Part shown: positions 49,975-64,000 of the stretch, piece by piece
Layout: the number at the start of each line of letters is the position of its first letter
Numbering within the stretch: position 1 is the stretch's first letter
Source: Odontesthes bonariensis
Taxonomy: Eukaryota; Chordata; Actinopteri; Atheriniformes; Atherinopsidae
Assembly: GCF_027942865.1 (NCBI RefSeq)
Contig: NC_134515.1
Coordinates: 28,944,449 to 29,008,448, forward strand
Reading direction: 5' to 3'
DNA: 64,000 bases
Program-made: the position numbers and the translations under genes
The notes under the pieces: generated by a model
The model's database searches: none
What the model saw: only the letters and a program-made list of their open reading frames with translations
Told to the model about the DNA's origin: nothing

Positions 49975-52900
49975 CTCTGCAGGCTAACTTCACCCTACCT
50001 CAGAAGACTCCGGCTCTGTCCGGTCTCCTTGCCCCCCTCCTTTTTTTTCTTTTCTTTTTTCTTTCTTTCTTTTGTCTCACCTTAAACTGTAATCCACAGG
50101 ATGAAAAACTAACAGTTTCTGATGCCATAGCTTTAAGTCTTGCACATTTTTTTGTCTGTTTGCAAAAGGAGGGCTTTGTCGATGGAATGTTTTCGCAACT
50201 CATTATTCCCGGAGATAAGATTTCCAAACTGCAATATATCCTTTGTATTTCTAACACAACTCAACACTTTTTGAGTTTTTTTGCTAATGCATTTGCAATC
50301 ACTTTTAAACAAAGATCCGAAATAGCAGTAAAGAGTGTTCTCGACATACAAGTAATAAAATTGGATTAAGGCCATGAATAATAGTAGGGATATAGGGATG
50401 TTTGGATGCTTTACCAGTGTTGATAGCTCAAGATCAAACAGATTGATAACTGTTACATTTTTATTGTCTAATTGCACATTTGGGCACAGCTCTGCACCCC
50501 TTTTTATACTTTTATAAGGTAGGCGATGAGAATTTATGTTTAAAAATGAGATTTTTGTTCCTCAAAATGAGCAAATTCCCATGTTTGTCTCTAAATCGCA
50601 GCCATATTTAATAGTGTCATCATGGGTAAGTCAATCTGAGATGGTTGAAAACCGGAAGAATCGGCACTAAATCATGAAGAATGAATCGATAAATAATTTG
50701 ATAATACGGATTTAAATTTGTCATTTTGGCATAATATCTGTGCCGGCATCGATGCTCGGCCATTAGAACATCTGGGCGCATACACATTCATATCGCCGTT
50801 GCATCCGACGCCATTGAGCAGTCTCTTCAGACCATCATGTGTCCTTTGTGAGAAGCACTTCTACTTTATACTAGCTGTTTTGTCAAGCTGCCTTACACAC
50901 CGCAGATGCAGTACTCGTGTGTCTCTTGTTTCGTTTTGCAGTGGTGATTCTGTCATTCTTGGCCTTGTGTCTCCTTTGATCACACACAGATGCTCCAAAG
51001 TTATGTGCCAGCTGTGTGTAACATTGCTATTTCTTTGTTCTTATGAGAAGGGGCTGCCAGCTTCGTGGTATCTGTGACGAGCAGACTTCGTGATGTTTTA
51101 AGGGCTTCAGTGAAAGCTGCTGAAAAAGAAATGTCCTCACTCCTATAGATGGGATTAATTGGCTGAAGGCTTTTTAATAAAAAAAAAAAAAAAAAAAGAA
51201 ATGCTTTTGTTAGTAATTTGTAAATGTATTGTACAGCTAGTAACTATGCAGTGTAATAAGAGGCCCTTAAATATATATATGTCTTAACTCATCTGGTTAG
51301 GTTAAATGCCTTTCTTTTTCTAATAGTTTACACATATATGCTAAGTTCGATAACTGGAGCTAAAAAAAATAGCTGCTTAGTAAAACTGCATGTTAGAATT
51401 GATTTGACTTATTAAGGTGTCCCTTGCAGAGATGTAAGAATGCGTGCGAGCATGCATGCAGCATGTCGGCTTGTGCAAACCATACACTGGGTCACCAGCG
51501 TTCCTTTGCGTAAAGCAGACACTTAATAGAAGAGACTGTTCAACAAAGGACCCCAACTTTGACCAAATGGTCCCAGGTTTGAACCACCAAAATGCTATCT
51601 TCATTCCAAAGAAATCCTGGCACAGGGTTTCAGGTTTAAACCGGAGAAGCGAACCAAGGCTGTTTAGTTGGCTTGACCAGATTAAAGGCTTACGCTTCTG
51701 GTGTTTTAAAGTTAACAGTGCAATGATGGTAATAGTTAGTTTTACAGCCAAAGTTCAGTTTTATGTGATGTAATGTTCCAGTTTTTGAATCCTTCATACT
51801 TGATCATGTACGGTTATTCACCATAGGTCAACAGCTGGTCAATAGGTCTACACTGCAGATTGCATAGTGCTTGTAGAGTATTGTGAGAGGCAGTTTAGTG
51901 TGTGCTTGGTGGTGTTATATAAGCTGGTAAACGGATGGTGTTATGTGTGGCCGCCACACACAATCTGTGGAGGTTCTTCTCATGTAGCTCTTCTTGTTCA
52001 GCATTAGGAAAAGTGTTGTTTAGGTGCATTTTGAAATAAGGAATTTTGGTCTTTGCGCTGCTGGATGTTTTGGCGCTTCAGTAAATTGCTTTGTGTTATC
52101 TCAGAAAGATGAAGAAAATTTTTATGGATGTTTTTTTTTTTTTGCTTTTGTTTATCACCAACATGGAACAATAGCTATATGATAATTGAAGAAAATACAG
52201 GACATGACACACGTTAATTAGTTCGAGAGATTGGCAAAACTGACAACTTTGCATTGAAGATATTTGATGAGCTCCGAGAAACCAAACCATATTAACTTGT
52301 TTTAAGTGCTATTTGTGGGTGTTGTGGTGGTTTCTCTGGTCATAGATCTAACACAGATACATTTATTTTCCAGAATGGATTAGAACGGTTTAAATTGTTT
52401 AATGAGAGCTTATAGGAAAAGTACACTCAATTTGTAAGGTAAAGGGTATATTTTTTTTTTTTCAAGAGAATTTTCATATGTAATCACTCAGCAATGTCAG
52501 ATTGTGTCAGTCAAAGCAGTCAATTAACTTAGGCGCCATCAGTTGTATTGCAGCCATAAATCGGCATGGTTAAACTCTGCCCCTTGTTATTACGGTAGAA
52601 TTTGTGATTTTTAACTGTGTTTGGCTTTTCTGCTTTGATACACTGAGCTTTTATTGGTAGCTTTAAAAGCTATTTTGTGATCGTGAGGGGTTAACTAAAC
52701 ATTTTCCCACAATTTTTGTGAAGACAGTGAGGGCAGTTGTTGTGGTACGTTTTGACGTGCTGGGTTAAAAATCACTCATGTAATGATCCTTGGACTTTTA
52801 ATTAAATTGCCTTATGCTTCCCCTATTGATTTACAGCAAATCTCGCCAACAGCGTAGGAAAACAGTTTATTAACTTACTGAAATTGCCCTTAATGTGACT

Positions 52901-53085
52901 CCCACTATTTCTGAGGCAAGACCCACATGGATGTTTGTCATTGGTAATGTTTGCTGGTGGTGATGGAGTTTAGATATCAGAATAATGCCTTGATGCCTTT
53001 TTGTTGTCTTCCATTTAGGAGGCTTACAATGTATATATTAAACTGTATTTATAAATAAACTAATAAACAGCTATCTGTGGTTTTT
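49975..53085 (+). other. peds1: peds1 3' UTR (probable, long)
   Basis: The first strong close pair of AATAAA signals after the stop lies at 53054-53059 and 53062-53067, so the UTR may be about 3.1 kb. No coding exon is seen in between; there are A runs near 51179-51198 and T runs near 52131-52144. Shorter forms are possible. Confidence 0.45.
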
Positions 53086-53247
53086 TTTGTCTTTTTTTGT
53101 TTGTTTGCTTAGAAATATCAGCTACATGTTCTTTTTACTCGATGTCATCTTTCTCTGCCTGAACGATCCAACTTCTGACATTGGGTAAATAAATTAATGG
53201 ATGATAATCGGATATAAAAACATTAGTTGGAACATACTATTTACAGC

Positions 53248-53310
53248 CATCCATCCATCCGTTTTCTGTACCCGCCCAATCAAATTTAGGGCCACTGGGG
53301 CGGGAAATTC
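53248..53310 (-). mobile_element. Antisense SINE tail scrap
   Basis: CCATCCATCCATCCGTTTTC followed by a GTACCC block is the reverse complement of the ATGG-repeat SINE end seen at 3051-3170 and 63564-63891. Only the last 60 or so bases remain. Confidence 0.6.
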
Positions 53311-53320
53311 ATGGCATCCT

Positions 53321-54865
53321 TTCTATTACTGTGACTATCACCAACCTCAGAAACATTGCCAAAGTCCGCCCCATACTCACTCTCCCTGATTCCAAAAAAC
53401 TTGTCCACGCCTTTGTCTCCTCCAGGCTGGACTACTGCAATGCACTCCTCATCGGGATCCCCAGCAAGAATATCCAGCAGCTGCAGTTCTTGGACCCCTT
53501 CTGTTCACCCTATAAATGCTGCCTCTGGGTCAAATTCTGAAGAACTCTAAAGTCAACTACCACAGCTATGCAGATGACACACAGATATATCTCGCACTGT
53601 CTCCAGATGACTGCAGTCCTATAGAGTCATTGTGCGACTGCTTAGAGCAAGTCAAAAAGTGGATGAACCAAAATTTCCTTCAGTTAAATCAAGAAAAAAC
53701 TGAGGTCATTGTGTTTGGCAACAAAGAGAAGAGGTTTGCTGTCAGTAAACATCTTGAGTCACTGTCTCTAGAAACTAAAGACCAAGTCCGGAACCTCGGC
53801 GTGCTGATAGACTCAGACCTGACCTTCAACAATCATATCAAATCAGTCACCAAAACAGCCTTTTATCAACTTAAGAACATATCCAGAATGAAGGGTTTCA
53901 TGTCCCAAACAGTTCAGGAGAAGCTGATTCATGCTTTCATCTCCAACAGACTTGACTACTGTAACGGTCTTCTGACTGGACTCCCCCAAAAGAGTCTCAA
54001 ACAGCTGCAGCTCATTCAGAACGCTGCAGCCCGAGTTTTAACCAGAACAAAGAGATCACATCACATCACCCCAGTTCTCAAGTCTTTACATTGGCTCCCG
54101 GTCAGATACAGAATAGATTTTAAAGTTCTGCTGCTCGTCTACAAATCATGGAATGGTTTAGGTCCAGACTACATGAATGACATGCTAGCAGAGTATAAAC
54201 CCATTAGAGCTCTGAGATCTGCTGACTCAGGTCAGATAGTGGAGCCCAGAGTTCAAACTAGACACGGTGAAGCAGCTTTTAGCTGTTATGGTGCACACAA
54301 CTGGAACAAACTACCAGCAGAACTGAAATCAGCCAACTGTAAGCACTTTTAAATCCAGGTTAAAAACATTTCTCTTTCGGTAATGGTTGAGTTTATATTT
54401 TTTTTCCCCTCTTTTTTGATTGCTTTAATTTTTATTCTATTTTTAATTTTTTTCTTTAAATTGCTTGTTTTTATGCTGCTTTATGCTGTTCTTTTAAATA
54501 CCTTGTCTTTATGTAAAGCACATTGAGTTGCCTGTGGTATGAAATGCGCTATATAAATAAAGATGCCTTGCCTTGCCTTGCCTATATCCAGAACTGTGCT
54601 GCCAGGATCCTGATGGGGGTGCGGAAGTACCACCACATCACACCCATCCTCAAATCCCTCCATTGGCTTCCTGCCCAGTACAGGATTGAATTCAAGATTT
54701 CCTTTCTGTCCCACATTTTTAGAAAAGCCTTTAGCTTAACTGAAACTTTATCTTAAAATTATTTTTGTTTGTTTATTTGTTTTGTTTTTTAAATGCTAGT
54801 TTGTAGCACTCTGAGGTCATTAAGTTGATGTAAAGTGCTTTATAAATAAAATACATTATTATTAT
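53321..54865 (+). mobile_element. LINE copy A, split by an inserted LINE
   Basis: Two pieces make one element: 53321-53486, which ends in a frame reading HAFVSSRLDYCNALLIGIPS and QQLQ, and 54583-54865, which resumes with YIQNCAARILMGVRKYHHIT and SLHWLPAQYRIEFKI. The reading continues from one piece to the next (QQLQ, then YIQNCAA). This is the C-terminal region after the reverse transcriptase of L2-type LINEs. The 3' end is GTAAAGTGCTTTATAAATAA followed by (ATT)n at about 54853-54865. It is 5' truncated. Confidence 0.8.
53487..54582 (+). mobile_element. LINE copy B inserted in copy A (5'-truncated L2-type)
   Basis: Begins at the LGPLLF-type motif of the reverse transcriptase and carries the catalytic YADDTQIYL near 53565-53600. 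It continues with WMNQNFLQLNQEKTEVIVFG, the LDYCNGLLTGLP block and HITPVLKSLHWLPVRYRIDF. The frame ends at 54352 after NWNKLPAELK. The 3' tail, GTAAAGCACATTGAGTTGCC...ATATAAATAAAGATGCC, ends in three TTGCC units (54566-54582). The start frame is one nucleotide out at about 53515, so this copy is also broken. Confidence 0.82.
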
Positions 54866-55299
54866 TAGTTTCAGAAGTGACTGTAGAATTTATATTTGTT
54901 GAGATAGTTTCTGTCCTGTTGAGCTCTCTGAACTAACAACAGAAGCTTCATCTAAAAAATTTTGATCAATAAATATTAATATATGATGGGATTTGTGTGA
55001 TTCTTCTGAGCAGGGATCACGTGTCAAATCAAACCACTTCTACTGTGCATGACTTGTCTGTTAATGTGACTGCAGCAGTGCACACTTGTGCCAGGTTGAA
55101 AGAGATATGCATAGATCTGGGTCATATTTACATCTCAAAATGTCACGGAAAAGCACCATGGGGGTAATTCACTCATGACACCTTCAGTTGGCATCAGATT
55201 AATGGAAGGCAGTGCATATGTGAAGGGCTTTAGACCCTGTCCCTTTCAGACTGTTTAAGGATGTTTTTCCATTAACTAAAACTTTCATATTAAATTCGA
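54866..55299. other. Spacer
   Basis: AT-rich sequence after the nested LINEs. No gene, RNA or clear repeat was recognised. Confidence 0.6.
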
Positions 55300-55755
55300 T
55301 TAAATCTAACGCAGTTATAAACCTATATCAAATGTCCCCTTCTAAAATTCTCATTAAAAAAATGTTGCTAACCAACTTTACACTCATCAGTTGGACCACA
55401 GTATCAGAGTCGGTAACTTAAAGAAACAGAACAAACTGATAAAGAAAGCCTCTTCTGTGCTGGGGACTACTCTGGAATCCCTAGAGCTGATTGTGCAAAG
55501 AAGAATGCGTCACAAGCTGCTAAATGTCCCGGACAACACTGCAAATTCTGTATACAGCATACCAGTTAAACAATGGAGTGTGTTCAGTCAGAGGCTCCCT
55601 CAGCTCTGCTGCAACAAAGGTCATACAGGAGGTCATTCCGCCCACACCAATAGCCCTGCATAATGACTGTTTACAATGACAAATGTTTTTATTATTTTCT
55701 TTTTATACTGCACCACTATAATTTCCCTGTGGGGACTAAAAGAGTATCATTCCAT
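55300..55755 (+). mobile_element. LINE 3' end fragment (CR1/Rex1-like)
   Basis: The frame near 55391-55663 reads KKQNKLIKKASSVLGTTLES, RRMRHKLLNV and VFSQRLPQLCCN. This is the tail seen after the reverse transcriptase in CR1/Rex1-type fish LINEs, in the same group as the 1-1640 element. The 3' UTR, TATACTGCACCACTATAATTTCCCTGTGGGGACTAA, is the usual fish form of that family's end. Frame and length show a 5'-truncated scrap. Confidence 0.65.
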
Positions 55756-56024
55756 CCAGTTCATTTCGACAAATAAACGGAGCTGAAATTTAGTTAAACA
55801 AGACTTGTATCTATACGCCTCACAATTCAACATGTTTGTTACAGCTATGAACAGTTCGTCATGTGCAGCAACTGCTTCTCTCAGTTCTACTTCGAATAGA
55901 CATGTATTGCTGTTTTTGGGACGCAACAAAGGGAGCGATGCTTTGCGTTCCTCCTCGCGCACGCAGCGCTGGCCACAACGACCCAAAAAAAAGAACGTGC
56001 GCGCTCCCGCTGTGTAGCGACAAG
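55756..56024 (+). promoter_or_regulatory. ube2v1: ube2v1 promoter and 5' UTR
   Basis: Directly upstream of the ube2v1 ATG the sequence turns GC-rich, with GCGCACGCAGCGCTGG and CGTGCGCGCTCCCGC. The AAGATGGCG context of the start is typical of housekeeping genes, with no TATA box seen. It begins right after a LINE end, so the intact promoter is short. Confidence 0.5.
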
Positions 56025-58319
<2,295 letters not shown>

Positions 58320-61300
58320 GCTTCTGCTACTTTTGCCTCTTTCTTCCTCTCTTCTTTCCCCAATTTCCTGTCTTTCTGTTTAGCTTTCACTCCCCCCACC
58401 TACCCCCGTCACCCACCATATGACATTCCACCTCCTGCCAGCACACACACACAGCAGAAGACAAAAGCAGATACATTTAGACATAGATGCACACACATAC
58501 CTACGCACACAAACTCATCCATTAAAGTCATTCCAGGCCCTCGCCCTCCTCCCTCTTCCATCACTGGAGCTCTGGGTGGACTCGACTCGTCAGTTCACAC
58601 CGGAGATGATCATTTGAATACTGTACATCTTACTAATCTTTTTTTTTTTTAATTATTATTATTGTTTGTTTAAAAAAAAAAAAAAATGCAGATTGTACAA
58701 TAACATAAATGATCTTATTGAGTGTTTCTCTTTGTGTGTTTCCTTTTTTGTTTTGTAGAAAACAGCCACTTCAGTTTATTTTGCATTGCTCGGTATAAAT
58801 GTGGTTAAGATAGAATTCTCCATCATAGTGAACATATGAACCCAGTTTCCCAAAATATCCATAATGATTTGACAACAAATGTGTCTTGTAATGTGTCCAG
58901 ATGAAAGATTTTCTTCTGCATGTTATTGTGGGCTTGCAAAGATTATTACTATTTCTTTTCTTTCCTCCTGGTAGTCTCATAGACGAGCAATGTGCATTTC
59001 CACAACTATCTGATCTTTAGATGCAAATCTGCTGTAGGTCTGCATTTTATACCATGCTTAAAAAGAGAAGTGAACTTCGCTACCTCTTTTTGGTCCTCTG
59101 TTAGTGCCACAGCCGCTCCCTGACATGTGAAACCATCTTTGCAGCTTTATGTGATGGAGACCTGGATTGTTCAATTCTCTTCACTTCTTTCATAAATCTT
59201 TATTCATGCACTTGTGTTGTAGATCAATTACATGTTTTCATCTGTATGACTGCTGCTCTTGGTGACCCTCACAAATACAGCGTGGATCACAAACCCAGAA
59301 TCAGGAAGTTGGCGTGTACATTTAACCACAAAATTTGGTTCTACAGGGAAATATGTTCAACCTGCATATTTATTACAGTCAGACACTTGACACATTGGTG
59401 TAAAATAGAAACCTTAACATTTTCTGTTTTTCATTTTAATTGGATAACTGAGATGACTATCACTTTGTATTAGATAAGAATATTGAATCAAGGTTGTCAA
59501 ACAAACACCATCAACTTTTTGCTGGCCTCCTGCGATATGTCACTAAGTAGATGACAAAGTTGTTGATGCAAAGCCACCACAAAAAGGATAAGAATCATAT
59601 AGAGATGCTCAACTGCAGGTGCATGATGATACAGACCACAATTAGATGTAAAGTGACCGCAAAGGGACACAACAACCTCAAGGAAATGTAAAATAAAGAT
59701 TGGCAGGCAAAACTATTACAATGTGCAAAATGAGAACAAAACAAAAAAGCACAAGAGATTGACAAAATTAAGAGATTACAGAAAAGGGCAACATAAAAAC
59801 AAGAAAAAGAAACCCTCCAACACACTTGGAATAACAAATAAAAGGGACAAAACAACCACATGAGATAAATGGATGCGACGCAGAATCAAAAAGAGGAACA
59901 ATAAAGCGCTACAGAAAGATGAGCAACATTACAAAAAATGACTACAAAGCAACACAAATTGATCACAGAAAGAGACAAAGGGACCACAGAGTGATACAAA
60001 CAGTTTTAACAATGCCAACGCTGACGAAAGGAAACCTGAATCCAGCTCAACCGTAAAAGTAAATAATTTCCAAGTTGGGCCATTTCTCACCTCTGGTTAA
60101 TTTTTTGTTCAAGTCCATCCATAATGTTTTAAGTAATTCTGATAACAAACCGGCAAACTGCAGCCACCACAAAGTAGTTGGTGGAGATCTTAAAGCAGAA
60201 ACAAAGTGCAGAAACATGTTAGGTAACAACTGGGAGATGCAGATATGTCCCCAAAGTTTACTCACAGTCAGGGTTTTCAGTTCATACATTGAAAGGGGAA
60301 GAGTATGTATCTGTACACAGGCATCTGTTGATGCTTAAAGAGCGTGGTCTGTATCCATTAGGTTCACTTAAACCTGAATGTGGCCCATCGTGTTGGCCTA
60401 TCACTCCAACAGCCATCACCCGGAAACCATCCCACGCCAGCTTAATTCCCAAATCCCCCACATGTAGCCCATAGTGGTCCCAAATGAACATGAAGTCTGG
60501 GATGATTTGACATTTTGGGTAATCCGTTTCACTTTGCTGCTGAGCCTCAACTAAGAGAGTCAGTGTCACTCATGGATATCAAAAGCTTGAGCCTCAATTT
60601 TACCAACGCTTCCCAAGCTGGGGGTTCCAGGACAAACGTGAGAGGTTAGAGATGTTTAGAAATCAGAGCGGAAACTTTGATAAGCCTGGGATTTCTCTGT
60701 TGGGATAACTGTGATACAGCTTTGTGACTCACCTGGAATAGGCAAGTTGACAGTTGACACAGGGGCCTCACCGAGGAGGTCTCAGACTACAGCAAGTAGA
60801 TAGAGGAACATACTCTAAATATTCCCCATGGAGAGAATTTGTTATACTTTAAAGGAGCCAAGAGAGAAATGCTTTCAAATGGAAGGCAGCTTCATGATCA
60901 AAGTCCACATTCATCAAACAGACAGATTCAGCCCACATCTTGGTGACTGCAGAACTCAGTCTTGCCTTATTTGTAACTTTCCACTTCACCATATTAGGGT
61001 TTAGTTGCTCCAAAAAAAACCCAACCATAATTTACACATTTTTACATAGTGTCTCATATCGCTTCAAAATATCCACTCTGAAACATCATTGCTTTGCCTA
61101 ATAGCAACATTATCTGGCTGTTATATAATGACACATGGGACACATGTTCTTTAATGAATAATGCTCAATTAATTGTGTACCCGTATACGTTGTTTTTACA
61201 GTTTGTTTGCAAGTGAAACAAGTTGGTCTGTATCCCAAAAAATGGAAGTCTCCAGAACCACTGAGAAATAAAAGCTTCAAAATTGATAAACCAGTTTACA

Positions 61301-63563
61301 GAGACAACGGTTATTTAGTATCTAATTAAAATATCATTCAATCATCGCTTTATTTTAGTGACATTTGATCAAACACTGCCCAAACCTTTGCAGACATCTG
61401 TACACGCAACATGGCAAAGTAAAATAGGAAAATCCTATATTTATTTCCACATTACACCCAAGGCCTGCATCAAAATAAATGCCATTGCAGATAGGGGGTG
61501 TACACAGGCCGTAGAATATCCAGTGCTGCTTTACTTGGTACATCATTTAATCAACGTCAGTTACGTTACTGTCATTTTGTATTTGTCATAAGTAGATGTC
61601 ACCAATTTGTAACCTCAGTGTTTTTTTTTTAACTTTATGACTCTGTATTAAGTTCAAGTGAGTTCAAGAAAAGTTGTAAAAATCCACAGGCAGGAAAACT
61701 GGCAGAGGCTGTGTGAACCTCGGTGTGTTTCTCTGACAGAGATTCAAGTCTTACTTAATAATAGCCGAAGCCGTGAGAAAGACACTGTCTGTGATTATCG
61801 GTCCTGATAGATGCATTCCTTTTAGGTGAGCTTGTTCATGCCGGTTTACTGGGTCACTGGGAAAACACATCATTCATATCATAAACCACCCCTCCTCTGC
61901 AAGAACAAATGTCAAAGTCTGGTATTATGTGTCTCGATGAACTTTTGATGGGTGAAGGCCGTTTCTGCTCGCTGGTAGGCGAAAACCAAAGGTCTGTCAG
62001 TTATGCAATTATAAAGTCGGGATTTTCAAGGTGTGGTATTTGCATTTGTTTGCTGTTGCTGTAGACCCAGAACATATGGTCAAAAGAGCTCATCACGTTT
62101 GTGAAGTAGTCCATCTCTGGTCACTAAAACCAGAGTTAGCTGGAATATTAAGAATGGAAAAATGAACAATTTGGTGCATTCGGGGAAAGAAGAACACGCT
62201 GGTGAGCTCTGCAGCTCAAAGGGGGCAACAATTGTGGACTTCATCGCAACTTGACTGGATGCCAAAGGAAGATAACTCGCCTGCTGGCAGACATATCATT
62301 ATTGAAATACTGAGGGTTAATCATAAGGTACAAACCATTCATGAATCTGAAAATGCGAAAGGCCAAAAGAAAAAGACAACTTCCCAATAAAGCTCCTCTC
62401 ATTCAAACGCATCAGAAACATGTGACTGAAAATCAGCCTTTTAAGCGGTCGATGAAAGCTTTTCCAGACTGTTGCTCTGCTCCTAATAAAATCCTGAATT
62501 ATAACCTTAGATTTACCTGACAAAATCCCCATTCAAGTAACTTAAAGACAAATGAACGATGATCTCGATGGCAGAGAAAGTTCGAAGCGACAGAATGTCT
62601 CAAACATTTTCTCACAGTTCACAGTGTTAGTGGTTACTTCAGTAAATGACCCCATTCACCTCCTGGGCATGGATAGATACTGTCATAAGGACGTTGGTCC
62701 TGTTAGATGTCCCAGTCGAGCTGTAACTGAAGCTCGACTCAACTGCTCATGTTACTGAGTGTTTCATATCGGTGCAGGAACTGACACTGATCTTCTCTGT
62801 CAGAGTTTATCACGCCTTTAGTTACATATTTACCTGAGGTTTTATTCCCTACCTAACATGTTTTCACACTACCAGATTTACTGCAGTTGTTATCATTATT
62901 GTGCCAATTAGACTTCAAGTTTGGAATGTTTTTATTTTTCCATCTATAATCAAATAATACAAATAGCTATCTAAAGTTTAAATAGTTATTTAGTGTTCAT
63001 GGAAATGTTTTGCCACCATCCTCAATTTGTCTACATGTATGCAGCTCCTCTACTATGTTTATAAGAGAAGAGAGGCATCAGCAGCACAGTGCAGCAGGCG
63101 AGCTTTCCCAATTTGTCAGCCAGTACACTACTTTAGTTGAAGTGGATGAAATGCCATCTATTTTTAAACACATTGTTCAGCAGAGGATGACTCCTGTTGG
63201 CTTTGGTGATCTCAGAATGCCACCTCTATTGCTTCCTTTTGCTGACTGAAATGCCTCAACATCTGTGGGATTTCTTGACTTGAAATTTAATAGCAACACT
63301 AATATTCCCTTCAGGTTGAATTGTGTTGTTGAATTTGAGTGATTTATAATTTGAACCATCATCAGGTCAACTCAGACTTGTGACCAAGCACCTGCGATCT
63401 GCCTCAGTTGTGACTGAGTGTGAACCTCACAGCTGTGGGAGCAAATAAGTTAACTGAGGGAATTTTCTCTAGTTGTTCTATTTTTTGTCATTACTGTTAC
63501 CTTTACTATTATTTTCTATCTTTAAATCTGTTATAAGTGTATAAAATGTGACATATGGGTCAT
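58320..63563. other. ube2v1 3' UTR and gene-free flank
   Basis: The first 300-500 bases after the stop are C/T/A-rich with ACACAC runs, and are probably 3' UTR. No unambiguous poly(A) signal was placed. A degenerate short tandem repeat fills about 59570-60010. From 60.1 to 63.5 kb I see no gene, RNA or named repeat. Confidence 0.6.
59570..60010. repeat. Degenerate tandem repeat of about 20-bp units
   Basis: The consensus, as far as can be read, is GACCACAAAGAGACACAAAA-like. Worn copies are readable at 59655-59680, 59935-59960 and 59970-60000, with many variants between. On the minus strand it gives a hydrophobic Cys/Phe/Leu-rich shadow frame (59595-59861), a common false gene in fish genomes. 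Confidence 0.55.
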
Positions 63564-63891
63564 TCCGGGTGTGGTGTGGTGGTTAGCACTGTCGCCTCAC
63601 AGTGAGACGGTTCCAGGTTTGATTCCTGGCTGGGGCCTTTCTGTGTGAAGTTGTGTGCACAGGCTTTCTCTGGGTACTCTGGCTTCCTCCCACCATCCAA
63701 AAACATGCATGTTAGGTTAATTGGTGTCTCTAAATTGTCCCTAGGAGTGAGTATGAGCGTGCATGGAGTCTTGTTTGACTCTGTGTGGCCCTGTGATGGA
63801 CCTGTCCAGGGTGTAACCTGCCTCTGCCTCTCCAGCCCCCCTGTGACCCTAAATTGGATTAAATGGGTATGGAAAATGGATGGATGGCTGG
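63564..63891 (+). mobile_element. Full-length tRNA-derived SINE
   Basis: The 5' end is tRNA-like: GTGGTTAGCACTGTCGCCTC (A-box region) and a B box GGTTTGATTCC at 63616-63626. The body includes CTTCCTCCCACCATCC and AACATGCATGTTAGGTTAAT, and the 3' end is GGTATGGAAAATGGATGG. ATATGGGTCAT occurs at 63553-63563 and 63892-63902, an 11-bp target duplication that sets the edges. The body wording fits a widespread teleost tRNA-derived SINE. It is the same family as the 3051-3170 tail. Confidence 0.85.
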
Positions 63892-63902
63892 ATATGGGTC
63901 AT

Positions 63903-64000
63903 CCCATTCTAACTCATTTATAAGTGCAATTAAAAAAAAAGTTGGGATGGTGTATAAAATGTGCAAACCAATATCTTCTTCACAGCAGAAAAAAATTTAC
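63903..64000. other. Right edge of the window
   Basis: AT-rich sequence after the SINE target duplication; nothing was recognised. Confidence 0.6.

Noticed and set aside
59595-59861. 88-codon Cys/Phe/Leu-rich membrane-like frame
   Set aside because: It reads a degenerate short tandem repeat backwards; such frames are common false genes in fish DNA.
63570-63640. tRNA-like sequence
   Set aside because: It is the head of a SINE; the A box and stem pairing are too worn for a working tRNA, and the SINE body and tail follow.

Overview
The window is vertebrate nuclear DNA, almost certainly from a ray-finned (teleost, probably percomorph) fish. The genes have many small exons with GT/AG junctions and vertebrate exon phases. 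The repeats are typical of fish: L2/CR1-type LINE 3' ends, tRNA-derived SINEs ending in ATGG repeats, a Maverick/Polinton relic, a TTAA-flanked foldback element and a BED-finger (hAT-type) scrap. Nothing suggests a bacterial or plasmid origin, and there are no operons or CRISPR arrays.

Six protein-coding genes can be rebuilt exon by exon, each with all coding lengths adding up to an open frame. From left to right they are: a divergent TUBA8-like alpha-tubulin (minus, 4417-10318, 450 aa); klhl12, a CUL3 adaptor (minus, 14393-22516, 564 aa); ptpn1/PTP1B (plus, 25041-30263, 432 aa with an ER-anchor tail); single-exon cebpb (minus, 43178-44077, 299 aa); peds1/TMEM189, plasmanylethanolamine desaturase (plus, 47838-49974, 275 aa); and ube2v1, the catalytically dead partner of UBC13 (plus, 56025-58319, 147 aa). 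ptpn1, cebpb, peds1 and ube2v1 match the human 20q13.13 neighbourhood, but ptpn1 appears flipped relative to cebpb.

Region by region: 1-4416 is repeat-rich, with a decayed LINE, and a Polinton relic broken by a SINE that carries a perfect 11-bp target duplication. 4417-25040 holds the tubulin gene and klhl12, both on the minus strand, with a LINE 3' end in tubulin intron 2 and a BED-finger relic in a klhl12 intron. 23.5-25.0 kb is the divergent klhl12/ptpn1 promoter interval. 30.3-43.2 kb is a gene-poor interval that holds the ptpn1 3' UTR, a duplicate of part of that UTR, a 702-bp foldback element, one unexplained 233-codon open frame and a CTCF-like motif. 44-47.8 kb separates the divergent cebpb and peds1. 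53.2-55.8 kb is a LINE cluster with one LINE inserted inside another, and 58.3-64 kb is gene-free with a degenerate short tandem repeat and a full SINE at the right edge.

The genes do not form one pathway. The main functional links are conserved synteny and a peds1-to-ube2v1 read-through option, because peds1 exon 5 and ube2v1 exon 2 meet in compatible phase. I found no clearly new multi-gene system. The most unusual items are the alpha-tubulin without the K40 segment and without a C-terminal Tyr/Phe, the foldback element, and the layered transposon insertions.
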